Of a stretch of DNA of 64,000 nucleotides, positions 55,412 to 64,000 are shown piece by piece. The DNA lies in the NCBI GenBank assembly GCA_041389885.1, contig JAWKRB010000009.1, positions 1 to 64,000 on the forward strand, in the 5' to 3' direction. The notes below the pieces were generated by a model, which did no database searches, was not told where the DNA came from, and saw nothing but the letters and a program-made list of their open reading frames with translations. Source of the DNA: JAWKRB01 sp041389885. Lineage in GTDB: Bacteria; Myxococcota_A; Polyangia; Polyangiales; Ga0077539. The number at the start of each line of letters is the position of its first letter. Positions within the stretch are counted from its first letter, which is position 1. The position numbers were made by a program, and so were the translations under genes.

Positions 55412-56881
55412 CTACTCGGTGCGCCGGTAGTTCGGCGCCTCTTCGGTGATGATCACGTCGTGGACGTGGCTCTCTCGCAGGCCCATCGCCGTCGATCGCA
55501 CGAAGCGCGCGCGGGTCTGCATCTCGGAGATCGACCGGCACCCGCAGTAGCCCATCGACGCGCGGAGCCCACCGACGAGCTGGTGCACGTTCGCCGACAC
55601 GCTCCCGCGGTAGGGCACGCGCCCCTCGATGCCCTCGGGCACGAGCTTCTCGTCGGCGGCGCCAGACTGTCCGTAGCGGTCCTTGCTCCCCTTGCGCATC
55701 GCGCCGAGGGAGCCCATGCCGCGGTAGATCTTGTACGAGCGGCCCTGGTAGAGCACGAGCTCCCCGGGCGACTCGTCGGTGCCCGCGAAGAGCGATCCGA
55801 TCATCACCACGTCGGCGCCCGCGGCGATGGCCTTGCCGATGTCGCCCGAGTGCTTCACCCCGCCGTCGGCGATGACGGTCACGCCGTGGCGCCGCGCGAC
55901 CCGCGCGCAGTCGGAGACCGCCGTGATCTGCGGCACGCCCACGCCCGCCACCACGCGGGTCGTGCAGATCGAGCCGGGACCGATGCCGACCTTCACCGCG
56001 TCGACCCCCGCCTCGATGAGCGCCTCGGCGGCGTCGGCGGTGGCGATGTTCCCCGCGATCACCGGGAGCTCCGGGTAGCTCGCGCGGATCATCCGCACGG
56101 TGTCGATGACCCCCTTGGAGTGCCCGTGCGCGGTGTCCACCACGAGCACGTCGACGCCGACCTCGACCAGCCGGCGCACGCGCTCCTCGCGATCGGCCGC
56201 GGGCCCCACCGCCGCGCCGACGCGGAGGCGGCCCAGCGCGTCCTTCGCCGCGCCGGGGAAGCGCTCGGCCTGCAGCAGGTCGCGGATGGTGATCAGGCCC
56301 ACGAGCATCCCGCTCTCAGGGTCGACCACGAGGAGCTTCTCGATGCGGTGCCGGTGCAGCAGCCCTCGCGCCTCCTCGGCGGTGACGCTCGGCCCCACGG
56401 TGACCAGCCGCGCGCCCGGCGTCATCACGCGCTCGACGGGCTGGTCGAGGTTTCGCTCGAAGCGAATGTCCCGCGACGTGAGGATGCCCACGGGGCGACG
56501 GTCGAGCACCACCGGGAGCCCGCCGACGTTGCGTCGACGCATCAGCTCGACGGCCTCGCGCAGGGGCGTGGTCGGCTCGACGGTGAGGGGGTCGACGACG
56601 ATCCCCGACTCCGCGCGCTTGACCTTGAGCACCTCGAGGGCCTGCTCGTCGGGGCTGAGGTTCTTGTGAATGATCCCGAGCCCGCCCTCGCGGGCCATGG
56701 CGATGGCGGTGCGCGCCTCGGTGACCGAGTCCATCGCCGCCGAGACCAGCGGGATGTTCAGCTCGATCCCGCGGGCGAGGCGGGTTCGGGTGTCGGCGTC
56801 CCTGGGGAGCAGGTCGCTGTAGGACGGCAGGAGCAGCACGTCGTCGAAGGTCAGGGCTTCGCGGAGGGGTTCTTCCAACAT
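55412..56881 (-). CDS. guaB: inosine-5'-monophosphate dehydrogenase
   Basis: 489 aa, full-length. Start ALTFDDVLLLPSYSDLLPRD, two CBS domains at about 95-205, then the barrel: GNIATADAAEALIEAGVDAVKVGIGPGSICTTRVVAG (catalytic Cys), DGGVKHSGDIGKAIAAGAD, and the flap segment YRGMGSLGAMRKGSKDRY. Rate-limiting step of GTP synthesis. It is a housekeeping gene among glycan genes, with no guaA next to it. Confidence 0.97.
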   Translation of the reverse strand: MLEEPLREALTFDDVLLLPSYSDLLPRDADTRTRLARGIELNIPLVSAAMDSVTEARTAIAMAREGGLGIIHKNLSPDEQALEVLKVKRAESGIVVDPLTVEPTTPLREAVELMRRRNVGGLPVVLDRRPVGILTSRDIRFERNLDQPVERVMTPGARLVTVGPSVTAEEARGLLHRHRIEKLLVVDPESGMLVGLITIRDLLQAERFPGAAKDALGRLRVGAAVGPAADREERVRRLVEVGVDVLVVDTAHGHSKGVIDTVRMIRASYPELPVIAGNIATADAAEALIEAGVDAVKVGIGPGSICTTRVVAGVGVPQITAVSDCARVARRHGVTVIADGGVKHSGDIGKAIAAGADVVMIGSLFAGTDESPGELVLYQGRSYKIYRGMGSLGAMRKGSKDRYGQSGAADEKLVPEGIEGRVPYRGSVSANVHQLVGGLRASMGYCGCRSISEMQTRARFVRSTAMGLRESHVHDVIITEEAPNYRRTE

Positions 56882-56989
56882 CGGCGCAACGAGTCTCCGG
56901 GCGGGGGGCGCGACGGGGCGCGCGGATTGTGTGGAGAAACCCTATCACGCTCTCGCCAAGGTCATGTTCGTCGTGCATAGTCCCGCCTC

Positions 56990-57553
56990 ATGGCACGCGG
57001 TCTCCTCTCCACCTCTTCGCCCTTTCTTCGCGCGGTGTTCGCCGCGGCCCTGCTCGCGGGCTGCGGAGACGACGCAAATTCCTTCCCCACGGGGGACTAC
57101 GACGCCGACCTCGAAGTCGATGCCGCCATCGACTCCGGCGGTCCCCTCGAGTTTGACGTGGTGTCGACCGACATCGTGTCCCCGCAAGAAGACCGAGCGC
57201 AGCCCGTCGACACCTTCACCCCCGTCGACCGTCCGACGCCCCCGGTCGACAACGGCCCGCCGCCCACCGACACCCCCGCCTCTGTGTGCCCCTCGTCGTG
57301 TGGCAGCAACGCCGACTGCAACCCGTGTCGCTCACCCGGTGAGACCGGCAACTACTGCTGCATCTCGGGCCTGTGCCTCTACATGACCGACATGTGCTCC
57401 GCCACGGTCCCCTCCGACGTGCCCCCGGGCGGCGGCGGCGATGGGGGTGGCGGTGATGGCGGCGCGGGCGGCGCCGATGCTGGCGCGGGCCTTGACGCCG
57501 CGGGTGGCGCCGACGCCGCGGGTGGATTCGACGCCGGCGGCGGCGCGGGCTGA
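56990..57553 (+). CDS. Asp/Pro/Gly-rich lipoprotein with a cysteine-rich segment
   Basis: 187 aa. Lipobox LLAGC in the N-terminus (Cys25). An Asp-rich segment follows. At about residues 100-140 there are eight Cys in a compact pattern (CPSSCGSNADCNPC...CCISGLCLYMTDMC), typical of small disulfide-rich surface modules in Myxococcota. The C-terminal 45 residues are Gly/Ala/Asp repeats. Surface lipoprotein of unknown role. Confidence 0.8.
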   Translation: MARGLLSTSSPFLRAVFAAALLAGCGDDANSFPTGDYDADLEVDAAIDSGGPLEFDVVSTDIVSPQEDRAQPVDTFTPVDRPTPPVDNGPPPTDTPASVCPSSCGSNADCNPCRSPGETGNYCCISGLCLYMTDMCSATVPSDVPPGGGGDGGGGDGGAGGADAGAGLDAAGGADAAGGFDAGGGAG

Positions 57554-57569
57554 CGCTTCTCACCCTCTG

Positions 57570-57588
57570 GGGCCCTGATCCAGGGCCC
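57570..57588. terminator. possible bidirectional terminator hairpin
   Basis: GGGCCCTG and CAGGGCCC form a perfect 8-bp stem around ATC, 17 bp after the lipoprotein stop and between two convergent genes. No T-run on either side, so Rho-independent action is uncertain. Confidence 0.45.
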
Positions 57589-57784
57589 GCAGCCCTCCCC
57601 CTCTCCCTCCTGCTCTGCTCGATCCCCGTCGCGAGTCACCCCATCGGGTGGGCTGCGCTTCGCCGTGGCCGCCGCGCCCAGGCACCCGAGCACGCGGCGC
57701 CTCCCTCAACCCCATTGCCCGACGACGACCCTCCCTCGAGGCGTCGTCGTCGAACACCCGGCCATCGCCGAGACGCCGCTCCGC

Positions 57785-58948
57785 TCAGTTTCGGCGAACC
57801 TTCGAGCCCACGAAGGAGACCCCGAGGATCTTCTCTCGCTGCAAGCGGTCGCAGCAGGCCGTGAGGTCTTCGGTGGTGCTGACGCCCGCGCGGGCCACGA
57901 GGAGGTAGCGGTCGATCAACCCGTGCCAGGCGAGGGTCTCGGCGGTGCCGAAGATCGGCGCGGAGTCGATCACGATGTAGTTGAAGATCCCGCGCAGCTG
58001 GTGCAGCAGGATCACCGCGGCCTCGGACGAGAGCGCCGCGTGCGCGCTGGCCACCGCGGGCCCCGCCGGGAGAAGCCGGAGGCTCGAGCTGATCTGGATC
58101 ACGTCGATCGGCAGGGTGGGGTCGTTGGACCGCGCGGCGAGCACCGAGGTCAACCCGAGGTCGCCGCGGATGCCGAAGAGCGTGTGCTGCTTGGGGTTGC
58201 GCAGCGCGGCGTCGATGAGCAGCACCCGCACGCGACCCCCCTCCGCGAGGGCCAGGGCGAGGTTGGCCGCGGTGACCGAGCGGCCGTCGCCCTCGCGGGC
58301 CGAGGCGACCACGAGCACCTGGAGCCCGGGCTCCTGCTCGATGCGGTGCCGGAGCGTTCGAAACTGCGCCGCCGCGTAGCCGTCGGGGTGCGAGAGCATC
58401 ACGAGGTCGGGGGAGAAGGTGTCGATGTGCTCGGGCGGGTTCTCGCGGAGCGGCGGACCTTCGCCCCCCATCATCTCCCCGCCCATGTCGTAGGGCATCT
58501 GCCCGGCGAGCACCATCTGGCTCGCCGGGTCGACGCCGTAGCCCATGTCCTGCGGGTAGCCGCTGTGGAACTGCGCGCTGAAGCTCGAGTCGAGGACGCG
58601 CGTGCTCTCCTCGGGGATGTCGATCGCCTGCTGGACGTACCCGCGCATCTGCCCGGCGGTGAGGGTCATCGCCTCGGCGGAGTCGCCCCCGACCGGGTGC
58701 CAGCCGCCGGGGTTCGTCGGAAACGCGCCGGGGTCGCCTCCCTGCTCGGCGAGCAGCTGCTGCGCGCTCGCGACCCGCGTCGCCGCGTCGTGGTCGATCA
58801 TCTCGTAGGCCGGCGCGGGCGCGGGCGCGTGCTCGGAGAAATAGTCGGTGATCGGGGCGCCGGTGTGCGGGTCGTACGCCGGCATCGGACTGGCGAAGGG
58901 CGCCATCATCGATGGGGTTCGGCGTGGTTTTTGCGAAGAGTCCGACAT
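57785..58948 (-). CDS. BY-kinase/CpsD-like ATPase with degenerate Walker motifs
   Basis: 387 aa. Residues 1-185 are a Pro/Gly/Met-rich disordered region. Residues 190-387 are the CpsD/CapB fold (AAAQFRTLRHRIE, VTAANLALALAEGG, FNYIVIDSAPIFG, DRYLLVARAGVSTTEDL). The P-loop reads REGDGRS with Arg223 in place of the usual Lys, and Walker A' is DAALR (246-250) instead of DADxR. There is no C-terminal tyrosine cluster. It is therefore likely inactive as a kinase or acts as a structural partner of Wzz. It lies beside the initiating transferase gene. Confidence 0.85.
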   Translation of the reverse strand: MSDSSQKPRRTPSMMAPFASPMPAYDPHTGAPITDYFSEHAPAPAPAYEMIDHDAATRVASAQQLLAEQGGDPGAFPTNPGGWHPVGGDSAEAMTLTAGQMRGYVQQAIDIPEESTRVLDSSFSAQFHSGYPQDMGYGVDPASQMVLAGQMPYDMGGEMMGGEGPPLRENPPEHIDTFSPDLVMLSHPDGYAAAQFRTLRHRIEQEPGLQVLVVASAREGDGRSVTAANLALALAEGGRVRVLLIDAALRNPKQHTLFGIRGDLGLTSVLAARSNDPTLPIDVIQISSSLRLLPAGPAVASAHAALSSEAAVILLHQLRGIFNYIVIDSAPIFGTAETLAWHGLIDRYLLVARAGVSTTEDLTACCDRLQREKILGVSFVGSKVRRN

Positions 58949-59025
58949 CTAGGATCTCACGGGGAGGGTGCGCCAACCTACGCGTCAGGGGCGCTCGTCG
59001 TCAAACCCAACGATGCTGTCGGAGC

Positions 59026-59757
59026 CTATCGTCCGCGGGCTGAGAGCATCACGAACGGTGTGCGAACGATAATCTCGAGGTCGGTCAGGAGGAAGGTCCA
59101 GAAGTCTTCGAGCCGGGCGGCGTACGCGAGGTCGTAGAGGAGCTTGGTGCGCATGTCGTCGGCGATGGAGTCTTCGACCCCCTCGAGCTTGAAGGGGTTG
59201 ACCAGGGTCTCTTTGAGGTGGGCGATCGCCGAGTCGGCGGGGATGCGGCCGAGATAATCGAGGGAGACCTGAGCGAGGCCGGTGATGCCCGGGCGCACCA
59301 TGCGCGTGCGCTCCTCGAACATCGGAATGACCGCCGACAGGGTCTTCACCAGCTCGGGCCGCTCGGGGCGGGGGCCGACGATGCTCATGTCGCCGCGGAG
59401 CACGTTCCAGAACTGCGGGAGCTCGTCGAGCCGCGACTTTCGCAAGAAGCGCCCGACGCGGGTGATGCGGTCGTCGTTGGCGCTGGCGAGCTGGGCCTTG
59501 CCCTTCTCGGCGTCGATGCGCATCGAGCGAAACTTCCACATCCGAAAGGTCGGCAGGTCGTCGAGGTCGGTGTGGTCGGCCGGGGTTCGACCGACGCGCA
59601 CCTGGCCGTAGAAGATCGGGCCCGGGTTGTCGAGGTAGACCGCGGCGGCGAGGATCGGGAACAGCGGCGCGGTCACGGCGAGGCCCACGCTCGCGCCGAG
59701 CACGTCCATCGCCCGCTTGAACAGCTGCACCCTGCGATCCATCGCCCGGAGCGTCAT
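59026..59757 (-). CDS. initiating sugar-phosphate transferase (PglC/WcaJ family)
   Basis: 243 aa from ATG at 59757 (an ATG at 59742 is also possible). One N-terminal hydrophobic segment, then the bacterial sugar-transferase signature: KFRSMRIDAEKGK, RKSRLDELPQFWNVLRGDMS, IVGPRPERPE and RPGITGLAQV. It transfers a sugar-1-phosphate to undecaprenyl phosphate, the first step of repeat-unit assembly. The upstream half-domain of the long WcaJ type is missing, so it is the short PglC-like form. Confidence 0.92.
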   Translation of the reverse strand: MTLRAMDRRVQLFKRAMDVLGASVGLAVTAPLFPILAAAVYLDNPGPIFYGQVRVGRTPADHTDLDDLPTFRMWKFRSMRIDAEKGKAQLASANDDRITRVGRFLRKSRLDELPQFWNVLRGDMSIVGPRPERPELVKTLSAVIPMFEERTRMVRPGITGLAQVSLDYLGRIPADSAIAHLKETLVNPFKLEGVEDSIADDMRTKLLYDLAYAARLEDFWTFLLTDLEIIVRTPFVMLSARGR

Positions 59758-59872
59758 ACCAACGGCGGCGCCGACGCAGCAAGAAACAAGTCGGCGACGG
59801 AAGCGTGGCGGCGACCGGGGCCTCGGGTGTATCGTCTCGGGTCGATCATCCCGTGGCTCCCCTGAGGCAACA

Positions 59873-60334
59873 ATGATGATGCGGTTCACGGCCTGCGTGC
59901 CAGGACGGCTGGACTACCGCGATCTGGTCGGGCGAACGCTGTCCGACGTGTGCCGTCGCGTCGAGCGCGACCTGCACTGCCCAGGCGTCGAGTGGCGGGT
60001 GATGAGCGCGTTCAACGAGGCCTTCAACAACATCGTCGAGCACGCCTACGCGCACGTCCCTGGGGACGTCGACGTGACGCTCACGGTGGAGGCCGACAGG
60101 GTGGTCCTTCGCCTGACCGACCACGGGCAGGGGTTCAATTTTGATGATTCTGGGGCGCGCGATCAGCCGCCGGAGTTCGACACCCTCTCCGAGGGAGGCA
60201 TGGGCTTGTTCATCATTCGCCGGGCGATGTCCGAGGTGTTCTACGAGCGCCGTCAGGACCGGAACTTTCTCACGATGATCCGCTCGTTCGACGGCTGCAG
60301 GGAGACCGACGGTGGAAGTGGGGTTCGATGCTGA
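59873..60334 (+). CDS. HATPase anti-sigma-factor-type serine kinase
   Basis: 153 aa from ATG at 59873 (three consecutive ATGs) with GAGG 7 nt upstream. GHKL features: FNEAFNNIVEHAY (N-box), LTDHGQGFNF (G1) and GGMGLFIIRRAMSE (G2). This RsbW/SpoIIAB-like kinase phosphorylates a STAS antagonist and may hold a sigma factor or other partner. It overlaps the STAS gene by 7 nt. Confidence 0.9.
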   Translation: MMMRFTACVPGRLDYRDLVGRTLSDVCRRVERDLHCPGVEWRVMSAFNEAFNNIVEHAYAHVPGDVDVTLTVEADRVVLRLTDHGQGFNFDDSGARDQPPEFDTLSEGGMGLFIIRRAMSEVFYERRQDRNFLTMIRSFDGCRETDGGSGVRC

Positions 60335-60666
60335 AGCATGAAATCAAGCGCGAGGGCGACGTGCTCGTCCTGCGCGTTCAAGAAGAGAATCTCGACGCGC
60401 TGACGGTGGCCGAGAGCCGCCCCCTGGTGGATCAGATCGTGGACCAGAACGCCTCGAAGGTCGTCGTGGACATCTCCGAGGTGAAGACCATCGACAGCTC
60501 CGGCGTCGCGGTCATCGTCTCGCTCTTCAAGCGCCTGCGCGCCGTCGGCGGCGGCATTCGGGTCGCCGGTCTGCGCGGGCAGCCGAAGGAGATCTTTCAC
60601 TTCCTCCGCCTGGACCAGGCGCTGCCGATCTTCGACTCCGTTGAAGAGGCGATCCGTAGCTTCTAG
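60328..60666 (+). CDS. STAS-domain anti-sigma-factor antagonist
   Basis: 112 aa, SpoIIAA/RsbV-like, with VVVDISEVKTIDSSGVAVIVSL around Ser57/Ser58, the phosphorylation site of the family. It releases the partner from the HATPase when unphosphorylated. Overlap with the kinase gene and the PP2C phosphatase 56 bp downstream form a complete switch. Confidence 0.93.
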   Translation: MLKHEIKREGDVLVLRVQEENLDALTVAESRPLVDQIVDQNASKVVVDISEVKTIDSSGVAVIVSLFKRLRAVGGGIRVAGLRGQPKEIFHFLRLDQALPIFDSVEEAIRSF

Positions 60667-60722
60667 AAGGTCCCTCTCGGGGCGCTTCGCGCCGCCCTCC
60701 TGCACACAACGGGTCCACCAAC

Positions 60723-62483
60723 TTGGCTCGCATCATCTCCCTCGCCCCCGAGAAGGGCCGAATCCACCGCCTTGACGCGACCGAGAACCTCATCGGCCGG
60801 CGCCTCGACTGCCACGTGTATGTGAACGACCAGCGCGTCTCGCGGCGGCACGCGCGGATCCGTCGCGAGCTCGACGGCCTCCAGCTCGAAGACCTCGGGA
60901 GCAGCAACGGAACCTTCGTCAACCACCGGCGCATCCACGGCTCGGTGCGGCTCCGCGATGGCGACCTCATCGCCATCGGCGCCTGGTCGTGGCAGCTCGA
61001 CCTCTCCGACGAGCAGCCGACGGGCGTCGACTCGCCGCTCGTCTCCGACCTGCCCAGCGACCTCACCGCCTCCTTCGCCGACCTCCGGGGCCTCGGCGTG
61101 GCGGTGGTGCAGCGCAAGGCCGCGACCCTCTACGAGGCCGAGCAGGAGATCGAGCGGGTTCACCGAAAGCTCCAGGCGGTGCACCGGGTGGCCGAGGCCG
61201 TGTCGAGCACCCTCGACCCGACGCAGATGCTCGACCGGGTCACGTCGCTGCTGCTCGAGGTCTTTCCGCCCTCGTCTCGCGCGACGGTGCTGGGGCTCGA
61301 CGCCGCGACGGGCGTGCTGCGCGCGCGGGCCTCGCAGTCTCGTCGCCGGGCGCCTCACGACGAGGAGGGGGTGCGCATCGCGCGAGGCGTCGTCGACCGG
61401 ATGCTCCGCCTGGGGCAAGGCGTGCTCATCGCGCAGGCCGCCGACGCCTCGCACGCGGCCGACGTCGACGAGCAGGGCGGCCGCCGCGACTCGGACCCCG
61501 ACGCGTCGGGAGAGGGCATCGGCTGGCGCATGGGCGCGCCGCTCACCGTGCGCGGCGAGCACAGCGGCGTGGTGCTCCTCGAGGCCGAGCCCGCGCGGGG
61601 GTACTTCACCCAGAACGACCTCGACCTGCTCTCGGGCCTCGCGGCGCAGATCGCCGTCGCGCTGCACCTGATCGACCTGCACCAGCGCCTGCTGGTGCGC
61701 GACCGCCTCGACCACGACCTGCGCCTCGCGCGGCAGATTCAGCGCAACCTCCTCCCGCGAGACCCGCCCCGCGTCGCCGGGCTCGAGATCGCGGTGCACT
61801 ACGAGCCCGCGTTTCATGTCGGCGGCGACTTCTACGACTTTCTCTGGCGCGACCAGCAGCAGCTCTCCATCGTCGTCGGGGACGTGAGCGGCAAGGCCGT
61901 GTCGGGCGCGCTCTTCATGGCGCGGGTCACGAGCGAGATCCGCTCCGTGGCCTCGCTGGGCTCCCCCGCGAGGGTCATCGAGCGGGTGAACCGCGCCCTC
62001 GCCGAGATCGCCGACGACGGGATGTTCGTGACCCTGGTCTACCTGAGCATCGACCTGCGCACGAACACGATGCGCTTCGCCAACGCCGGGCACACGATCC
62101 CGCTGCTGCAGCGCGGCGAGCAGCTCCTGTCGCTGGAGTTCGACCGCGCGCGGTCGATGCCGGTGGGCGTGCTGCCGGAGATCCAGTGCGACGAGGTCGA
62201 GGTGCCGCTGCTCCCCGGCGACGTGCTGATGCTCTACACCGACGGGATCATCGAGGCGCGCTCGATGAAGGGCGAGTTCTACGGGCAGGATCGTCTCGAC
62301 GCCGCGGTGGCCTCGGCGCCCCGCACCGCGCGCGGCGCCCTCGACGCCGTGCTCCGCGACGTCGACGGCTTCGTCGAGGCGGCGCCGCAGGCCGATGACC
62401 AGACCGTGGTCTCGATGCACCTCTCGAAGAGCGGCGCGATGCGCATGGACACGCTCCTCCCGATCCCGAACCGGCCGCGCTGA
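60723..62483 (+). CDS. FHA-GAF-PP2C (SpoIIE/RsbU-type) phosphatase
   Basis: 586 aa from TTG at 60723. FHA domain at about 20-85 (NLIGRRLDCHVYVNDQRVSRRHARI, GSSNGTFVN); coiled coil; GAF domain at about 155-310; then a SpoIIE-like PP2C domain from about 350 (IQRNLLP, VGGDFYDFLW, VVGDVSGKAVSGALFM, FANAGHTIPLLQRG, LMLYTDGIIEA). The metal-binding Asp pair is present. It dephosphorylates the STAS protein in response to a GAF ligand, with FHA reading phosphothreonine, perhaps from a Ser/Thr kinase. Confidence 0.94.
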   Translation: MARIISLAPEKGRIHRLDATENLIGRRLDCHVYVNDQRVSRRHARIRRELDGLQLEDLGSSNGTFVNHRRIHGSVRLRDGDLIAIGAWSWQLDLSDEQPTGVDSPLVSDLPSDLTASFADLRGLGVAVVQRKAATLYEAEQEIERVHRKLQAVHRVAEAVSSTLDPTQMLDRVTSLLLEVFPPSSRATVLGLDAATGVLRARASQSRRRAPHDEEGVRIARGVVDRMLRLGQGVLIAQAADASHAADVDEQGGRRDSDPDASGEGIGWRMGAPLTVRGEHSGVVLLEAEPARGYFTQNDLDLLSGLAAQIAVALHLIDLHQRLLVRDRLDHDLRLARQIQRNLLPRDPPRVAGLEIAVHYEPAFHVGGDFYDFLWRDQQQLSIVVGDVSGKAVSGALFMARVTSEIRSVASLGSPARVIERVNRALAEIADDGMFVTLVYLSIDLRTNTMRFANAGHTIPLLQRGEQLLSLEFDRARSMPVGVLPEIQCDEVEVPLLPGDVLMLYTDGIIEARSMKGEFYGQDRLDAAVASAPRTARGALDAVLRDVDGFVEAAPQADDQTVVSMHLSKSGAMRMDTLLPIPNRPR

Positions 62484-62496
62484 GCGCGCTCGCGGG

Positions 62497-63891
62497 TCAG
62501 TAGCCCATGTCGTGCATGCCGGCGGCGTTCATCTCCAGCGCCGCGCCGCGCCGCGCCGCCGGGGCCGCCGAGGGCGAGCGCAGCACGCGCTGCGCGCTGG
62601 AGCGGTTGCGGCTCACCGCCGCGCTCTGGGAGCGCAGGGCGCGCAGGGCGCTCTCGTCGCGCACGCTCGCCTGGGCCCGCTGGAGCTGCTCCTGCGCGTG
62701 CGCCAGGGCCGCGTCGGCGCGGGCGACCTCGCCCTCGTTCATGAGCTGCGCGGCGCGGAGCTGGCTCTGCGCGACGTCCCAGCGGGTGACCATCGCCGCG
62801 ACGCGCTCGTTGACGACCGGCGTCGCGCCGCGCGCGGCGGTCTCGACGCGGATGGCGAGACCGTTGGAGCTCCGGGGCGCGCCGCGGCGTGAGGGGTCTT
62901 CGTAGCGCAGGCGCGCGCTGCCCAGCGTGTGGCTGCCGCCGGCGCCGAGGGGCGCGCGCACGCGAAACAGCACCTCGCGGTGCTGCGCGCCGTAGAGGCT
63001 GCCGAGGGGGACCTCGTAGCGCGACCCCTGCCGACGGGCGTGGGCGACGCCCACGGGCTCGAGGACCACGCCGTCTTCGGGCGAGAACTCGAGCACCGCG
63101 TTGGTCGCCACGGTCTGGCCCAGCAGGCTCAGCTCGTCGTGCAGGATCACCGCCATCTGCTGCGGCTGCTCGAGGTGGAGCCGCCCCGCGGTGCGCGCGG
63201 CGATCGCTCCGAGGGTGCCCTCGTCGTAGTCGAGGCCGACGCCGATGGCGCTGACCTGCGAGCCGTTCTCGGTGACGCGCGCGGCGAGGTCGGAGAGCTC
63301 GCCCGCGGAGGACGGGCCGATGTTCGCCCTCCCGTCCGAGATCAGCACCACGCGGCGCACGGGGTGGGTCGAGGGCGCGGCGGCGAGGGCGTCCTGCGCC
63401 GCGGTCAGGCCGCCGTAGAGGTTGGTGCCGCCCGCGGCGTAGATCCCGTTCACCTGCTGCAGCAGGCGGGCCCGCGAGTTTGCGTCGACGACCGTCGGCG
63501 CCGCCAGGGCTCGCACGCCGTCGGAGAACGCGAAGACCGACACGATGTCGCCGTCGGACAGCCCGTCGATGAACGACGCCGCGGCGAGGCGGGCGTGGGT
63601 GATCTTGTCTCCGCTCATCGACCCCGAGGTGTCGATCAGCAGCGCCACGTCGAGGGGCGCGCGGGTCACGGCGGCGCCGCGGGGCGTGTCGATCCAGAGC
63701 CCGATGTAGGTCTCGCCGTCGTCGCCGACCACCAGTCGCGTGTGCATCGCCGAGCCGTGGAGCCACTCGCTCGACGCGGCGCGGTCGCCCTGCACCACGT
63801 GGTTCGCGACGGTCATGCGCTGCCCGGCCGCGCCGCTGGCGCAGGCGCAGAGGGAGATTCCTACGAGGAGAGAGGCGAATCGACGGGACAT
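62497..63891 (-). CDS. secreted VWA-domain protein
   Basis: 464 aa with a signal peptide (SRRFASLLVGISLCACASGAAG, possible lipobox with Cys15 or Cys17). VWA domain at about 80-250 with the metal-ion-dependent adhesion site DTSGSMS and VVLISDGRANIG. A beta domain follows (about 260-350), then an Ala/Arg/Gln coiled coil to the end. Function is unknown; such proteins occur in multiple copies in Myxococcota envelopes. The stop is 13 bp from the convergent phosphatase stop. Upstream 63892-64000 shows no gene. Confidence 0.88.
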   Translation of the reverse strand: MSRRFASLLVGISLCACASGAAGQRMTVANHVVQGDRAASSEWLHGSAMHTRLVVGDDGETYIGLWIDTPRGAAVTRAPLDVALLIDTSGSMSGDKITHARLAAASFIDGLSDGDIVSVFAFSDGVRALAAPTVVDANSRARLLQQVNGIYAAGGTNLYGGLTAAQDALAAAPSTHPVRRVVLISDGRANIGPSSAGELSDLAARVTENGSQVSAIGVGLDYDEGTLGAIAARTAGRLHLEQPQQMAVILHDELSLLGQTVATNAVLEFSPEDGVVLEPVGVAHARRQGSRYEVPLGSLYGAQHREVLFRVRAPLGAGGSHTLGSARLRYEDPSRRGAPRSSNGLAIRVETAARGATPVVNERVAAMVTRWDVAQSQLRAAQLMNEGEVARADAALAHAQEQLQRAQASVRDESALRALRSQSAAVSRNRSSAQRVLRSPSAAPAARRGAALEMNAAGMHDMGY

Positions 63892-64000
63892 ACGGCACCT
63901 CCGGCGCCGCGTCGGTGGGCGTGTGCGTCAGCCCGGTGGAGGGACGCGGCGTTCGGCTGCAGACGCGCGTGCCTCGCGACGGGTCTAGGAAAAGTTCACA

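Noticed and set aside
53663..56980. Very long plus-strand open frame (about 1100 codons) over wzx and guaB
   Set aside because: It is antisense to two clearly homologous genes, His/Arg/Asp-rich throughout, and arises from G/C-biased codon positions.

Overview
The window is very G+C-rich, gene-dense DNA that looks like a chromosome of a social or predatory deltaproteobacterium (Myxococcota; a Polyangia/Sandaracinus-like relative is my best guess). The reasons are strong third-position G/C bias, abundant GTG/TTG starts with 4-nt stop/start overlaps, a Ser/Thr kinase with a DUF4388-like tail, many Pro/Gly/Asp-rich lipoproteins, an XrtA/EpsH-like exopolysaccharide locus and a retron of the kind known from myxobacteria. 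No rRNA, tRNA, CRISPR array, insertion sequence or phage gene was found.

Layout. 1-8.5 kb holds envelope lipoproteins, a CpeT-like protein, greA, recG and a membrane-anchored alkaline-phosphatase-superfamily enzyme with a HEAT tail. 8.5-15.3 kb is a minus-strand defence-type operon. In transcription order it reads macro-domain protein, large HEAT/ARM-repeat protein with a WGR-like N-terminus, winged-helix/SWIM zinc-finger protein (reading frame broken by many indels), a structured non-coding RNA (msr-msd) and a retron reverse transcriptase with NAxxH, YADD and VTG motifs. This matches, from memory, the ARM + WHSWIM retron architecture (type XIII in the published classification), with a macro-domain gene added upstream. 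It is the most interesting system in the window.

15.4-35.3 kb is mixed metabolism and signalling: metallo-beta-lactamase-fold protein, beta-carbonic anhydrase, ArsA/Get3-like ATPase, TonB-like protein, phosphodiester glycosidase-like proteins, YgfZ, fatty acid desaturase, sugar aminotransferase plus sugar-nucleotidyltransferase, HisZ and SerC, a Ser/Thr kinase divergent from an AAA-TPR protein, and a CCA-adding enzyme. 35.3-59.8 kb is dominated by extracellular polysaccharide genes in several blocks: CpsB-type phosphatase, nucleotide-sugar dehydrogenase, flippase-like protein, GT-C-like membrane proteins, acyltransferase, Wza, Wzz, an outer-membrane barrel, SGNH hydrolase, two GT4 glycosyltransferases, a LbH acetyltransferase, Wzx, a BY-kinase-like ATPase with degenerate Walker motifs, and an initiating PglC/WcaJ-type transferase. 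GuaB lies inside this set. 59.9-62.5 kb is a partner-switching module (HATPase anti-sigma kinase, STAS antagonist, FHA-GAF-PP2C phosphatase). The window ends with a secreted VWA protein.

Two stretches (about 10.4-12.0 kb and 44.76-45.0 kb) carry clusters of frameshifts without stop codons in the correct frame. They may be local sequence errors rather than real gene decay, and this matters for reading the retron effector as a pseudogene.
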